In this document: piece after piece, positions 34,269 to 45,150 of the stretch | Position numbering within the stretch: the first letter of the stretch is position 1 | How the letters are laid out: every line of letters starts with the position of its first letter | Source: Berberis thunbergii | Lineage: Eukaryota; Streptophyta; Magnoliopsida; Ranunculales; Berberidaceae | Reading direction: 5' to 3' | Assembly: GCA_003290165.1 (NCBI GenBank) | Contig: QNQO01009151.1 | Coordinates: forward strand, 33,022 to 97,021 | Length of the DNA: 64,000 bases | Program-made: the position numbers and the translations under genes | The notes under the pieces: generated by a model | Databases searched by the model: none | What the model was told of the DNA's origin: nothing | What the model saw: only the letters and a program-made list of their open reading frames with translations

Positions 34269-34612
34269 ACAGAATCTGTTTGCTACAAATTGAGACCCCT
34301 TTCATGAAGATATCCAATTATCTACACTTCAACAATCTACAACAATAAGCTAGAAAGTTGAACAAAAAAAGGATATTGATAAACTGAAACAGAACCCAGT
34401 ATTTTCTTCCAAAAATTAAATGAGTTAGGTATTGGTAAGTTGAAAAGTTATATTTAATGATGTTATTTGTTGTTAGATCTATCCAGTCATTTATGTCGAG
34501 ATAGAAGAGAGTTAAACAAAAAATGAACATAGATTCAGATGCATAATCAACAACTTCATTTATAGCACAACTGCTACCTTACCATAAAACTTTCAAGCCA
34601 CAATATTCGAAC
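34269..34612. repeat. First copy of a local duplication (empty site)
   Basis: It aligns with 34715-35357 through words such as GAATCTGTTTGCTACAA, CTTCAACAATCTACAACAA, GAAACAGAACCCAGTA and ATCCAGTCATTTATGT. In this copy the MITE is absent: ACAACAATAAGCTAGAAAG stands where the second copy has the insertion. Confidence 0.8.
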
Positions 34613-34714
34613 AATGATGTTAGGGTTGTGAGATTCTACATTTCTGCACCCACACTTTCAAGCCACGTTCCCTTCCCTCATTTCCGAACCCTCTGTTGCT
34701 ACTTAAATATTCTT

Positions 34715-35357
34715 TACTGAATCTGTGTGCTACAACTTGAGGTCCCTTTATGAAGGCAGCTAACTCCACGCTTCAACAATATACAACAGGCACTACACCA
34801 ATTTGACATTTTTGTAACAACCCCAAAAACAATATCACTTTTGAAGTGTAACAATTCACCTAACAATTTTACACATTTTCACAAATAAAATGATACAATA
34901 ATTGTATCACCATGAAAAGTATGGTTATAAAAGTGATACTATTCATGGTGATCCAACTTATTGTATCAATTTTTTTGTGTTACTGTTTTTCATTTTTAGA
35001 CTAAATTTAGTTTGGACTTAAAATTGTTTAGTGGATTGTAACATCTCAAAAGTGATACTGTTTTTAGAGTTGTTACAAAAGTTCCAATTTGGTGTAGTGA
35101 GGTAAATAGAAAGTAAAAAATAAAAAACAAAAAATCTTGACGGATCTGAAATAGAACCCAATACTTCATGTGAAAATGAATTAGGAATTTGAAACTGGAA
35201 AAGTTGTATCTAATGATATTAATAATTGTTACGTATATCCAGTCATTTATGTAAAGATGGCTAGAAGGGAGTCAAACAAAAACATGAACATACATTCAGC
35301 TGCATACTCAACAGCTCCAACTATAGCATAATACTTTCAAGGTATGATGTTCAAACC
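34715..35357. repeat. Second copy of the local duplication, with a MITE
   Basis: Diverged copy of 34269-34612, interrupted at 34791-35099 by a 309-bp CACTA MITE. The same GTTGCTACTTAAATATT phrase recurs at 34694 and near 35626, so a third partial copy may follow. Confidence 0.8.
34791..35099. mobile_element. CACTA-type MITE, 309 bp
   Basis: The left end CACTACACCAATTTGACATT and the reverse complement of the right end CACTACACCAAATTGGAACT are long imperfect inverted repeats reaching about 65 bp, with a TTTTGTAACAAC block and a TATCACTTTTGA block in both arms. The 3-bp target duplication AGG lies at 34788-34790 and 35100-35102, the length typical of CACTA transposases. There is no coding capacity. 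The interior also has a smaller inverted pair (ATCACCATGAA and TTCATGGTGAT). Confidence 0.9.
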
Positions 35358-36345
35358 AAAAAAGATCATTAAGAGGAAATGAACCAAACCTGACTGATGC
35401 AATTATTTCCTGAGTCGCATCCATGATCTAACACAAATATGGTTTCAATATTGTAGACATTATTCCCTTGCTTCACTTCCCGACTTAACACCACACCTCT
35501 GTTATCTCCACAACATGACTTTCCATAAACCTCTATGCACCACTTCCCTGTTCAATGCTTCTGTTATCTCAACAGCCTACACATTCCATAAACCTATATG
35601 ACCAACTCTGAAGTCCAAACTTGGCATTGCTACTTAAATATTTTCCATTGAAGCTCCCACTACACCACACATGAATAGTTGACTATATCATAGACACATG
35701 AATAGTTGACTATCTTGAAAAAAAAATGTCTGATCAATGATCCAAAGTTTTCGGAGAGTTATACAAAGAGTTGGACTTACTGATGTTCCGCTGGAATCAA
35801 TGCTGGAGAGATGGCCATACAAGGTTATTTTGGATTGGTAAAATTCAGAGCATTTGACCTTTTCAAAATGCAAGGGGTATTGAATCCACCAGCAAAGAAT
35901 ACAAACTCTATATTGGCTCGAATTTTAACAACGTGAAATGTTAACGACCTAGAGCAAGTTGATACTAGGCAATCACCGTCTTCGTTTATCTAACATTCCT
36001 TCTTTCCACATCCAAGGTACTCTGGATCATTCGTCATGCCGATGGTACTAAGTAACAATTAAATTACTTGTTCTTGAATTTAGACTTCACCTTAACAGGA
36101 TAATGGCACAGCAGAGGAAGACTACTGAAGTCTCCAGTCTGCTCGTATTCGAAAGCATCCAACGGACAACTTGACACACTGCCCATGCAATTCAACCAAA
36201 AAAAATCAGTAAACAAAGAGGTTTCAATTTCGATTTCCTCCTATTCAATGGCTTACTCTGCATTGGAAGGTGAAATCATAGCAACAGTTAAATTTGGGGG
36301 AGAGGAAACATAAAAGTCGAGCAAAAATTTTTTTTTGGGGGGGAG
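35358..36345. other. Unidentified sequence, possible minus-strand exons
   Basis: A minus frame (35873-35688) and a short stretch near 36100-36190 look exon-like but match nothing I know. CACATGAATAGTTGACTAT is duplicated in tandem at 35668-35713. A homopolymer run (A, T, then G) lies at 36325-36350, at the broken edge of the P5CS exon. Confidence 0.35.
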
Positions 36346-36604
36346 GGGGGTGCCAAAACAATGCGTTTTGCCATTTCCATATTAGCCGACTTATCAACAT
36401 AAACATGGCAAATCCCATCTGGATGGTAAACATGCATTTTAGTACAATTTCCAGTCGACCATCTATAAATGCATAAGAATATAAGATGGAAATATACCAG
36501 AATGACCAAGAACAAGATTTTTGTAGATTCCTTGATTTGACTGACAAGTTTATTGTTGCCTCTTGGGATCACCAGATCTATCACATCATGGATTTTCTCA
36601 TGGG
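36346..36604 (-). pseudogene. Delta-1-pyrroline-5-carboxylate synthetase fragment
   Basis: Two minus-strand exons. 36604-36502 gives [20 protein letters not shown] and a STKI end before a GTATAT donor. 36412-36346 gives [20 protein letters not shown] after a CAG acceptor. These are consecutive blocks of the gamma-glutamyl phosphate reductase half of P5CS, the rate-limiting enzyme of proline synthesis from glutamate. One base is missing just after STKI, shifting the frame. The second exon stops abruptly at the homopolymer run near 36345. About 50 of more than 700 residues are present. Confidence 0.85.
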
Positions 36605-36901
36605 TTTGATTCCATCAGCCTAAACATGTGATTCAATAATACAATTTGGGCGACCCTTAATAAGTATTAATAGACTAAAGTCATTGCATAACAAAAAGAT
36701 GTACTACTTATGAACTATAAATTCTATTACTGGAAAATGAATTGTTTTTCAAATTCCAAACATAGTATAGAAGAGAATATTTATCCTTTATCAATGTCAT
36801 TCAAACGTAACACTGATAAAAATCAAAATAATGTATGTCAAAACAAAAAATATCTAGGCAAAATAACGACCCAAAGGAAATTGGAGAAAATAGAACCATA
36901 C
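36605..36901. other. Spacer between the P5CS and biotin synthase pieces
   Basis: AT-rich sequence, consistent with intron after the biotin synthase exon whose GTATGG donor (minus) starts at 36901. No further exon is recognised. Confidence 0.4.
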
Positions 36902-37743
36902 CTTTTGATCCTCTAGAGGCGTGGCTTTAAGTGCAACCAATGCGTTGATAGGAACACTCTCTGGGTGTTTAGGGAGTGTTGCTAGTGTATGCAATAGGCC
37001 TACTCGGTCATCTTCTGCTTCTCCAAGCCCTATTATTCCTCCTGTAGGTAGACAATATGCATTTCATCATATTTCAGACAGAACATAAGATCAGAATGGA
37101 TATGGAGAGAAGAATAACAGTTCCCTCATAAATCTTTACAAAGCAGGCCACTTTCCAACCGCATGCTTGGACAATATGTCTTGCATCTTTTACTGAAAAG
37201 TCTAAATGGTGTCATTGAAAACCAGGGTATGTGTTTCGTCATATATTGTTTTATTTATTTAACAACTAAATTTAGCAATAAAATGACCTTGCAGAATACC
37301 AACGAGCATTCATTGAATAGTGATTTTACAAATAAGATTCACAACGTTTAGATATAGAAATTATTTTACTTCTTATACTACAAGTTTTATTAACCTTTTT
37401 TAGAAATCCCATAGAAAGTGATCAAGCTCTTGTGGTGATTCATCACTGAGGATAACAAACAACAAAATAGATTACAGGTCATAAACCAAAACACAAAGAG
37501 AAAAAAAGGGTTGCAGGCTTCCTGCAATAAGAATTACCAGAGCAGACACTGATCCCTACTTCATGAACAAACTGAAGAGTTTCCAGGCATTCATCGTATG
37601 ATCTTGTAGTTATGATGTTAGGGTAATACTCTCTTGAAGTATCAAGGTTATGGTTATAAGTTGTCAACCATGCCTTCTTGAGTTCCAAGGCTAGCAGTTT
37701 CTGTAGCATTCCTAAAGTTCATCACACCTCCATGCGCATACCT
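36902..37743 (-). pseudogene. BIO2: Biotin synthase fragment
   Basis: Two minus-strand exons joined by an intron with GT-AG ends. 37743-37538 gives [30 protein letters not shown] and [11 protein letters not shown]. 37041-36902 gives [20 protein letters not shown] and [15 protein letters not shown]. These are the middle blocks of the radical-SAM enzyme that inserts sulphur into dethiobiotin in mitochondria. Just before TLGM the frame has two consecutive stop codons, where the family has a conserved Cys pair. The iron-sulphur cluster motif at the N-terminus and the C-terminal end are absent. Confidence 0.9.
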
Positions 37744-38597
37744 CTGCGAGAATTATTATTCAAAGGGCTAGTAAGTAATAAATTATGAAGGGCAAAAGAT
37801 TAAACAATTAGAAATATACTACTTTATGTAGTCCAGGGGCAGGATAAAAGTAAGATCCACAAGCAGGTTGTGGGAGTCGTGTTCATATGTAACCAACAAG
37901 TTCATTCCTTAGAAAAACAATGGCTAAACGCAGTATCAATTTAACATGCTCTGATGAGTGATGTGTTTGTACGCTATACTGAATTCTATACATGTTCTGA
38001 TTAGTAAGAACTGGTACAAAGTGCTTGTAAAGTTAGATACCTTTCCTTGGTAATATGTGAAGGAAGCGTCAATGGTACAAAGTGTCATGAATATCATGCA
38101 CTGGACAGTAAAAAAAGGCTGATAACCAAGATCATGAAAATACTGATTAAAAAAAAGGGTATTGGCATACCAATGGTATAAAAGAAAGTAATTTGATGAG
38201 TTGCGACAATAGTATAAATGTGCCGTGAATATTATACAGAGGACAACAAAAAAAAGGCTAATTACCAAGATCATGAAAATACTGATTCGCAAAAAAAAGT
38301 TATCCTAGGTATTGGATATCAATGTCAGTAACGTGTCAAGCAGAATATGCAAGATCATACAATATACTAATATTCGCACACAAAAACACATCCTAACCTC
38401 CTACATACAAGCATGGCATTTGCTTAGGACAAGCACCAGTAGAATACATATAGTCTAATGAAACACATTTGCTATCACAAATTCTGAAGAAAAAATGCAT
38501 TAAATATGAAATACTCCTAGGTTAGGCATGTACTCTGTTAAGAGAACATAAGACATTTAGTAAATATGCTCGAGTATTTTTATGGAATATTAAATCC
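37744..38597. other. Intron-like spacer with a local duplication
   Basis: AT-rich sequence. A segment containing CAAGATCATGAAAATACTGA is duplicated at about 38073-38150 and 38210-38286, at roughly 137-base spacing. No exon is seen. Confidence 0.45.
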
Positions 38598-38654
38598 ATG
38601 TAGCCGACCCCGAAAATCTCGGGAATGGGCTTTGATGATGATGATGATGATGAT
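38598..38654 (+). mobile_element. SINE 3' end fragment (Au-SINE-like)
   Basis: TGTAGCCGACCCCGAAAAT followed by CTCGGGAATGGGCTTTGATG and a (ATG)n tail matches the form of the 3' end of plant Au-type SINEs: a GACCCC...GGGA stem, GGCTTTG, then a trinucleotide tail. The tRNA-related head is not visible, so this would be a 5'-truncated copy. Confidence 0.5.
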
Positions 38655-38741
38655 TAAATGTTGCTACAGGATGCAATTAAGCAACCAAATCACACATACA
38701 TGTGGGAAATGATACCGAACAACTACCAAGTATTAATACCT

Positions 38742-39790
38742 TTGTGAATTCCAGTGCTAGCATCATCTCCCTCCACACGTCTGCCAGCTCATCCTCAACA
38801 CCATTCCGAATGTCACTTTTGTTTTTTGATATGTCATCTTGTACACCAAGATATACACATTTGTCTCTTCTTACTTCGGTTTCAACAGTCAGACTTTGGT
38901 GTTCTTTAACAACTTTAGACTCTCGAACATTTTTGTCCTGAATACGATTAGAGCTTTCGTCATTTTCACAATAATATAAAATCACCAAATGCCCATTTAT
39001 ATATAATAAAATGTTACAACACAATGAAAAAACAAGCGTCTATCAATGAGTTGGAATCATGCAAAAAAAAATTATATTAATTACTATGTACTTAATAATT
39101 GTACAAGCATTTTAGCCCTGTTTACTCCTCACAACCCTCCAACAAAATTTATTTTTGTAAAAAAAAGCTTAAAGGGAAAAACTACAAAAGGGATAGAAGA
39201 GCCAATAGTGTCCAACGATCACTTATGGTTATGACAGAAACAATATCCAACAGCAGCCCCTCAGTATAACCTAAACTTTACTCTTTGAGATAAAAGGATT
39301 GCAAATTTTGACACCCAATAGTAAAAGCACAACAGTTTCATGGCACATAAGTAACAAAGAAACCTAGCCTGCACATGGTTTATGCCAATGTACGAAGCAG
39401 AACTTGAAAATTACAAAATCATTACAAACTTACTGCAAAATCCTTAGTTGTCTTTTCATCAGTTGGCTTCTTAAAACATATATAAAAAACAAGTAAACTT
39501 GATTAAAAGAAGTGTTGGAAGTTAAACAAAGCACAAAAATATGACGCAAACACACAAATACAAGCATAATGCTTGATTCATTAACATAAGTCTCTAGTTA
39601 AAGTTTATCACCTGAAATTGGGTACTCTTGGTGATAGTGCTTGTGAGTTGAGTTGGAATAACAGGACAAGGATAATTCATCATTCATATGCTCTAATCCC
39701 AAACCTTTAAACGACTTCTTCCTATTTTGAGCACCTATATATTCTCCAATTAGTGATTTACTAACCTGACTCAAAACGTTCAGATCACAG
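38742..39790 (-). pseudogene. Unidentified three-exon gene fragment
   Basis: Three minus-strand exon-like stretches with plausible splice sites: about 39790-39609 (SKSLIGEYIGAQNRKKSF, donor GTGATA), about 39472-39431 (KKPTDEKTTKDFA, donor GTAAGT) and about 38944-38742 (VRESKVVKEHQSLTVE, DDISKNKSDIRN, ELADVWREMMLALEF, donor GTATTA). The composition is charged and protein-like. The last block faintly recalls the region before the SNF2 domain in CLASSY-type plant proteins, but I cannot support that assignment. Exon phases were not proven. Confidence 0.45.
38908..39148 (+). repeat. Duplicated segment, copy 1
   Basis: 241 bp nearly identical to 40305-40544. The differences I saw are one substitution (GAATACGATT against GAATACGGTT) and a length change in an A-run. 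It contains the start of the last exon of the unidentified gene and its upstream intron. Confidence 0.92.
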
Positions 39791-40304
39791 ATCAAGCTAC
39801 TTCAGACAATTTGTTAACATACAATAGAGCAACATTATTTCTGGATCTATGCAATCTTAGCACTTGAACATGTCAATTGGATGTTAGAGAAAATTTATGA
39901 CACCTAGGGTAACAACAGCTCAAGACATGAAAGTCGATAACCACATGTTTAAAAGGACACTTCTCTCAGGGAGAAATTCCCATCATTGATCAATGAATAA
40001 AAACCATTTCAAAGTGGCATGGGTACATGGATATTGGACACAGGCGACTAAAAAACTCACCAATACAAGTTCTCTTGAGGGATTCAGATATTATCAAACT
40101 TTACATAAAAGCAGCACCATGATGAACTCAGAAGCATATATAAGCAGTTAAAATGAGAATGGGCTGGGAAATGAAAGAAATAAATACGGCTATTATCAAT
40201 ACCATTCAGTCCAGTTTTATGACCGCAGTCTGCAATATACGAATGTTTGGGCATACATTCTCTTATTAATCTCTAATTTGAGTACGGATGCATGGATACT
40301 CTCG
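39149..40304. other. Spacer between the duplicated segments
   Basis: Apart from the two exon-like stretches listed for the unidentified gene fragment, I see no coding motif or element terminus. Confidence 0.4.
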
Positions 40305-40544
40305 AACAACTTTAGACTCTCGAACATTTTTGTCCTGAATACGGTTAGAGCTTTCGTCATTTTCACAATAATATAAAATCACCAAATGCCCATTTATATA
40401 TAATAAAATGTTACAACACAATGAAAAAACAAGCGTCTATCAATGAGTTGGAATCATGCAAAAAAAATTATATTAATTACTATGTACTTAATAATTGTAC
40501 AAGCATTTTAGCCCTGTTTACTCCTCACAACCCTCCAACAAAAT
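40305..40544 (+). repeat. Duplicated segment, copy 2
   Basis: Direct copy of 38908-39148. It ends exactly at a run of C residues (40545-40557), where the first copy continues differently. The near-identity means the duplication is much younger than the surrounding decayed gene pieces, or that it was homogenised, or that it is an assembly artefact. Confidence 0.92.
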
Positions 40545-40908
40545 CCCCCCCCCCCCCGATTCTTCCGTTGAATATTGAGTTGGGAAAAGACTGTTGCATG
40601 CTGTGGGAAAAAGGGAAAAGAAACAGATAACCAATTATTAAAAAAAAAAAAACAGATCATCAATTTACGACTGTCACTAATAATGCCTTGATTGTCACAA
40701 TTCTCTTCAGATTGTAACAGCTAGGGAGGACAAGTGTTTCAACATTGTTCACTAGAACAAATAGACATTTAGATTGGCTCTGAATTTAAACATTTTATAA
40801 AACAATCACCATAGAAGACAATATTGAATAATTGAATGAGGTTTTGTAAAACAATCACCATATAAGATAATATTGAATAATTGAATGAACAAAAAAAAGG
40901 CATAATAA
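40545..40908. other. Low-complexity spacer
   Basis: A C-run (40545-40557), an A-run near 40640 and a short direct duplication (TAAAACAATCACCATA at 40797 and 40847). No gene is recognised. Confidence 0.5.
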
Positions 40909-41235
40909 ATTACTTGCTAAGATCGATGTGCTCTTGGATACCTAAACCAAAGCATCCAATCTTACTGAAGTTCCTCTTAGACAGCTTGTACTCCTTCACC
41001 TTCAGTCCACTCCCAAGAAGTTGCATCGCCTTGTCACATTGACGGTGACATAACAAGAAATCTTCTCATTACACTCGATTCTGAAAGATTTTTGTTAACA
41101 CAAAAATCAAAGGGTCCAAAACCCCATCAACAAAATTAATGTAAAATCAAAATGAAAAAAATAAACATACAAGAGAGAAACCCTTTTTGTTTGTTAGATA
41201 CATACCTTTGGAGAAAACTGAGGTTTGTCTAGATC
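40909..41235 (-). pseudogene. RPL11: Ribosomal protein L11 (large subunit) fragment
   Basis: A minus-strand exon (about 41084-40916) gives [10 protein letters not shown], then after a one-base loss [17 protein letters not shown] and [18 protein letters not shown]. This is the central part of cytosolic RPL11/uL5, which contacts 5S rRNA in the large subunit. A shorter piece at about 41230-41205 (QTSVFSK before a GTATGT donor) fits the end of the preceding exon. Both flanking parts of the gene are missing. The direction is the same as the other minus-strand pieces to the left. Confidence 0.85.
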
Positions 41236-41665
41236 AGATCTTTTTCTCTTTCTATATCTCTCGATCTCTATTTCTCAATCTCTCGATTTCTCTCTCCCTC
41301 ACTCTTTCCCTCTCCCTGGATCTCTCTCGCTCTCGCTTGTAGAGCAGTGTGCCTTTGGTTTGAAGCTGCTGTGGGGAAATGGGGAGAAAGGCAAAGATGA
41401 GGAGAAGTCAGCGGAGAAGAAAAATTCCTCTCCGATCTGTTGCGATTGAAGGGGGAGGGTTAGTGAGTCCAAGGTACTGTTGGTCAGCCATTGATAGCGT
41501 TGGTCAGTCGCATAGAGTGTTGGTAAGCCGTTAGGAACAAGATCCAGTGTAAGTCGCCAAGGTGAGCGCCGAGCGAGATCTAGGTTAGGTGGTCCCTCTC
41601 AGATGGTCCAGCTGTAGGTGGTCCAAGTACAGTGTTCCTACCCATCCTTCAAGCAAATTGAAAAG
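41236..41665. other. Pyrimidine-rich leader-like sequence, then spacer
   Basis: 41236-41340 is CT-rich with recurring TCTCTCGATCTC-type words, read from the plus strand. From 41460 several GTTGGTCAG-type short repeats occur (41483, 41500, 41520) and GGTGGTCC recurs at 41589 and 41617. No terminal repeat or target duplication is found. This is the join between the gene-fragment block and the pararetrovirus. Confidence 0.4.
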
Positions 41666-42442
41666 ATGTCTTTGTTTTCAAGATTTTCCAGAACTTCTAG
41701 TTCTAGGTCAAACAGTTTACCAACCAAAATGGAAGGAAGAATTTCTGAAGTTGAACAAGATTTACAAAACTGGTCTATACCAGTATTTTCACAAAAAACT
41801 GAAGATTTAATCAGTATTGTCGAACAGACAGTACCGATCAATAAATCTTTAGATTCAAAACAACTCCTTTGTTCTCAAACAATCCAATCTTTAATTAAAG
41901 AGAAATACAAATATATCCACTTTGGATTAATTCAAATAGCCCTAAAACCTTTAACAAGGTTAGGACTTGATATTTGTGCCTTAGTTGCTCTTCGCGACTG
42001 TAGACACAATAAGTTTAGTGATTCTCTGCTTGGAATTGCAGAGTCTTCACTCTCCATTGGTCCAGTTTATTTTAACTGTTACCCCGACTTTTCTGTGTCT
42101 CTTAGTGATCAACATATCCTCGAGACACTTACCCTCAATATTCAGACCTCTGGCTTTGACATGGTAGAAGGTTCTGAACCCTTTGCTTTGATTTATAAGA
42201 TCACCTATAAAGCAATGAAAACTCAATTAAGGCCTCGTGCCCTTCATTCAGATGACAGAGGACACACAATCCTCTTTGAAGTCAATGACCAGAAAACCAA
42301 TGTAATCGTACCCAGAACATTCAATGGGATCAGGTCACTCTCCCTGAATCCTGGATCATTGAAGGAGTTTCAAACCCTAAGAAACTTCCTCCAAGTCAGA
42401 TTGACAGAATCCTGTCCTTCCCTGATGGGTCTGTTGAACTAA
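41666..42442 (+). pseudogene. Caulimovirid movement protein region, frameshifted
   Basis: I take the ATG at 41666 (MSLFSRFSRT) as start; an upstream ATG at 41618 is also in frame. The region contains DICALVALRDCRHNKF, GPVYFNCYPDFSVSL, LETLTLNIQTSGFD and EPFALIYKITYKAM, which are hallmarks of the 30K-superfamily movement protein of caulimovirids. In viruses this protein modifies plasmodesmata for cell-to-cell passage. The native frame is lost by a frameshift near 42320, after which related coding continues in another frame into the capsid region; the original frame ends at a stop at 42440-42442. Confidence 0.83.
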
Positions 42443-45150
42443 GATTCAGTGATGTCAGAGTCACAACTCTTGACCCTTCTAAGTTTGCTTCTGGAAGAAG
42501 ATCTGAATCTTCTTTCAGAACAGCTCCAACTAGACTTCCTTCTAGGGTTTCTACTCCTGAAGAAATCCCTAATCTCCAATTAAGGAATATTAGGACCAAC
42601 CCTAATTATCCTCAAATTCCTCAACCTATCTATAACCAAAATGAAGTTCTTGAAACTTCAGAAGCAAATCAATGGGTTCAATGTTTAACAACAAATTTCA
42701 AACTTGATAAAGAAAAAATCAAACAAGACTTCTTGTCTCCAGAAAATGATGAAAGAAGAGAAAAGTTCATTGCCCAAACAACTGAGTCAGAACGCAAAGA
42801 ACTTAGCAAATCCTTCTATGAATGCTGTGAAGAATTGAAATCAAATCTACCCTTTTTAGATTGGTATTTCAATGTTCACATCCCTCAGATCCATGTGTTA
42901 AATATAACACCTAAAATATGGACTGCAACAGACAAGAAAACTGTGAGAGCAGTGCTACCTCCCATGGCAGATCTCCAGTTTAAAGTCTCAAACAAAAATT
43001 ATATTGCTTCTCCTTTTTCTCATCAAACTGACGACTATGTTAGTACTATTATTCATCAGAATAATTATACTAATCTTTTGTTATCTGAACTTGGAGAAAA
43101 ATTTGTACAAGACCAGCTTGTAACAAACGAGCTAAAGAAGAAGCAATTAGAAGAAAAAGTAAGCAAAGAACAGGAACTAAAGAAACATAATGTTTTCTTT
43201 CAAATTCCTGATCCCTTAGCGCCAAACGCATTTTCTTCTAAAACAAATTTATTAAAAGAAATCGATGCCAGATTAGATGCTCTAAAACTGGATTCAAGAT
43301 TAAAAATCAATACACTGTCTCATCCAGCCATGACTGACTGTGATTCAGACATTAGTGCTGATTTTGACCCAATGTCTGAATTGGACAAGTTAAATTATAT
43401 CCCTTATCAGGCGAATCCCATTAGACATGCTAAGACAGCATCAAAAACTCCAAAATGGAAAAATCCTATGCCAACATCTAGGAATTTCTATCCTAGACCT
43501 TCATTCCCTGATATGCAGTTTGAAGAAAGAAATCTTCAAACCTTTGGATCTTTTTCCACAAAAGAATTGTATATCTGGAATATTGATGGTATTAGTAAAG
43601 ATGCAATTCTTGAGCTTACTCAAGAAATGGTGATGATGGCTTCTACTCATCGAGCAGAAGGTAAAGATGATCATACCATTGCATCTATCATTATTCAAGG
43701 ATTTTCCGGATTATTAAAATGATGGTGGGATAACTATCTCACAACTGATGAAAAAACAAAAAATTTATTTGCCAAGAAAATTGGCCCTGATGGACTACCT
43801 ATTAAGGTGGAAGATAACTTTATTCCAGATAGTGTACCTACCTTAACTCAAAGTATTCTTAGACATTTCTTAGGAAATCCTAATGAATATCAAGGTAAAG
43901 CAAAGGATTTGCTTATGTCTCATAAGTGTCCTACTCTGAGTCATTTTAGATATTATAAAGATATCATTATGAAAAGAGTGATGCTTCAGACTGATGCAGC
44001 AAATCCATTCTGGAAAAGGAAGTTGATTTCAGGTCTTCCTGAAATCCTTGCTGAAACTGTTCGAACTAAGCTCCAAGAACAGCATGGTGGTGATATACAT
44101 TATGAACTGCTCACATTCGGTGATTTAATAGCGTTTATTAATAAATGCGCTCTTCAAATTTGTAATGATTTAAAATTAAAAAAACAATTAAAGAAACAAC
44201 ACATTTATGGACCTAAAGAATTAGGTGATTTCTGTCAACAATATGGGTTTGATGAGTTCAGATATCCAGCCCATCTGACTTCCAAACAGAAATATCGGTC
44301 CAATCCGGCCCGACAATTTAAAAAGAAAAAGCCCTATGGCCCAAAGCCTGCTAAACCACTTGAACAGTACTATAGCAAGCCCAAGAAACATGGGACTCAT
44401 AAATCCAAACCCTTTAAGAAAGGCTCCACTTCAAAGCCTGTCTGCTTTAAGTGTGGTCAGCCCGGCCATTATGCAAAACAGTGCAGAACGGCCCAAAAGA
44501 TCCAAGCCCTGGACATTCCCAAACAAATGAAACATATGTTTCTTAATTGTCTGATTGAATCAGACTCCGATTCCTCTGAACCAGAACTACAGATGAATAA
44601 TTTGAATTATTCTTCTGATTCTTCTGAACAATCATGTGATTGTACTCCTGGTGCATGCTTATGCCATCTTTCAGCGAAACCCAAAATCAATATGTTATCA
44701 CAAAATAAGCAGTCACAAATATTGCTTGATTTTGTAGATAAAATTGATGATCCTCAAACAAAAACTGAATATCTTCAACATATAAAGAATTCAATCTCAC
44801 AAACTAAACCTCCTCCTGATGTGATCACCTCTTTTTATGATCACAGAGAAATCATTAGAAGGTTTAACCAAACAAAAGCCAGTGCTTCTCCTGTTAGTCT
44901 TACAGACTTACAGCATGAAGTTAACAATCTGAAAAAAGAAGTTAATCAGTTAAAACAACATCAAAATTTAACTGACCTTCAACTTCAAATGTTACAAGAA
45001 AATCAATTTCCCGCTCTTTCTGAAAAAGAAGATGAAGATATAACTCCTGTTATCCCTTCTCAGCCACCTTTTTCTTCAAAAGAGAAACAAGTTGATTTCC
45101 TTTGCAATTTAAACAAAAAACAAGTTAATCCACATATTGTTACCATCCAA
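42320..45150 (+). pseudogene. Caulimovirid capsid region with zinc knuckle, broken
   Basis: After the frameshift the polyprotein continues in one frame. It passes a lysine-rich coiled stretch (about 43130-43180) and a capsid-like region, and reaches the knuckle CFKCGQPGHYAKQC at about 44447-44488, preceded by a basic Lys/Pro stretch and followed by acidic Asp/Glu/Ser clusters. A TGA stop interrupts at 43720-43722, within a run of coding similarity that continues on both sides. A CDCTPGACLC cluster lies near 44635. The knuckle would bind viral nucleic acid during packaging. Confidence 0.8.

Noticed and set aside
35652..35664. CACTACACCACAC as another CACTA terminus
   Set aside because: No matching TAGTG end or inverted partner nearby and no target duplication.
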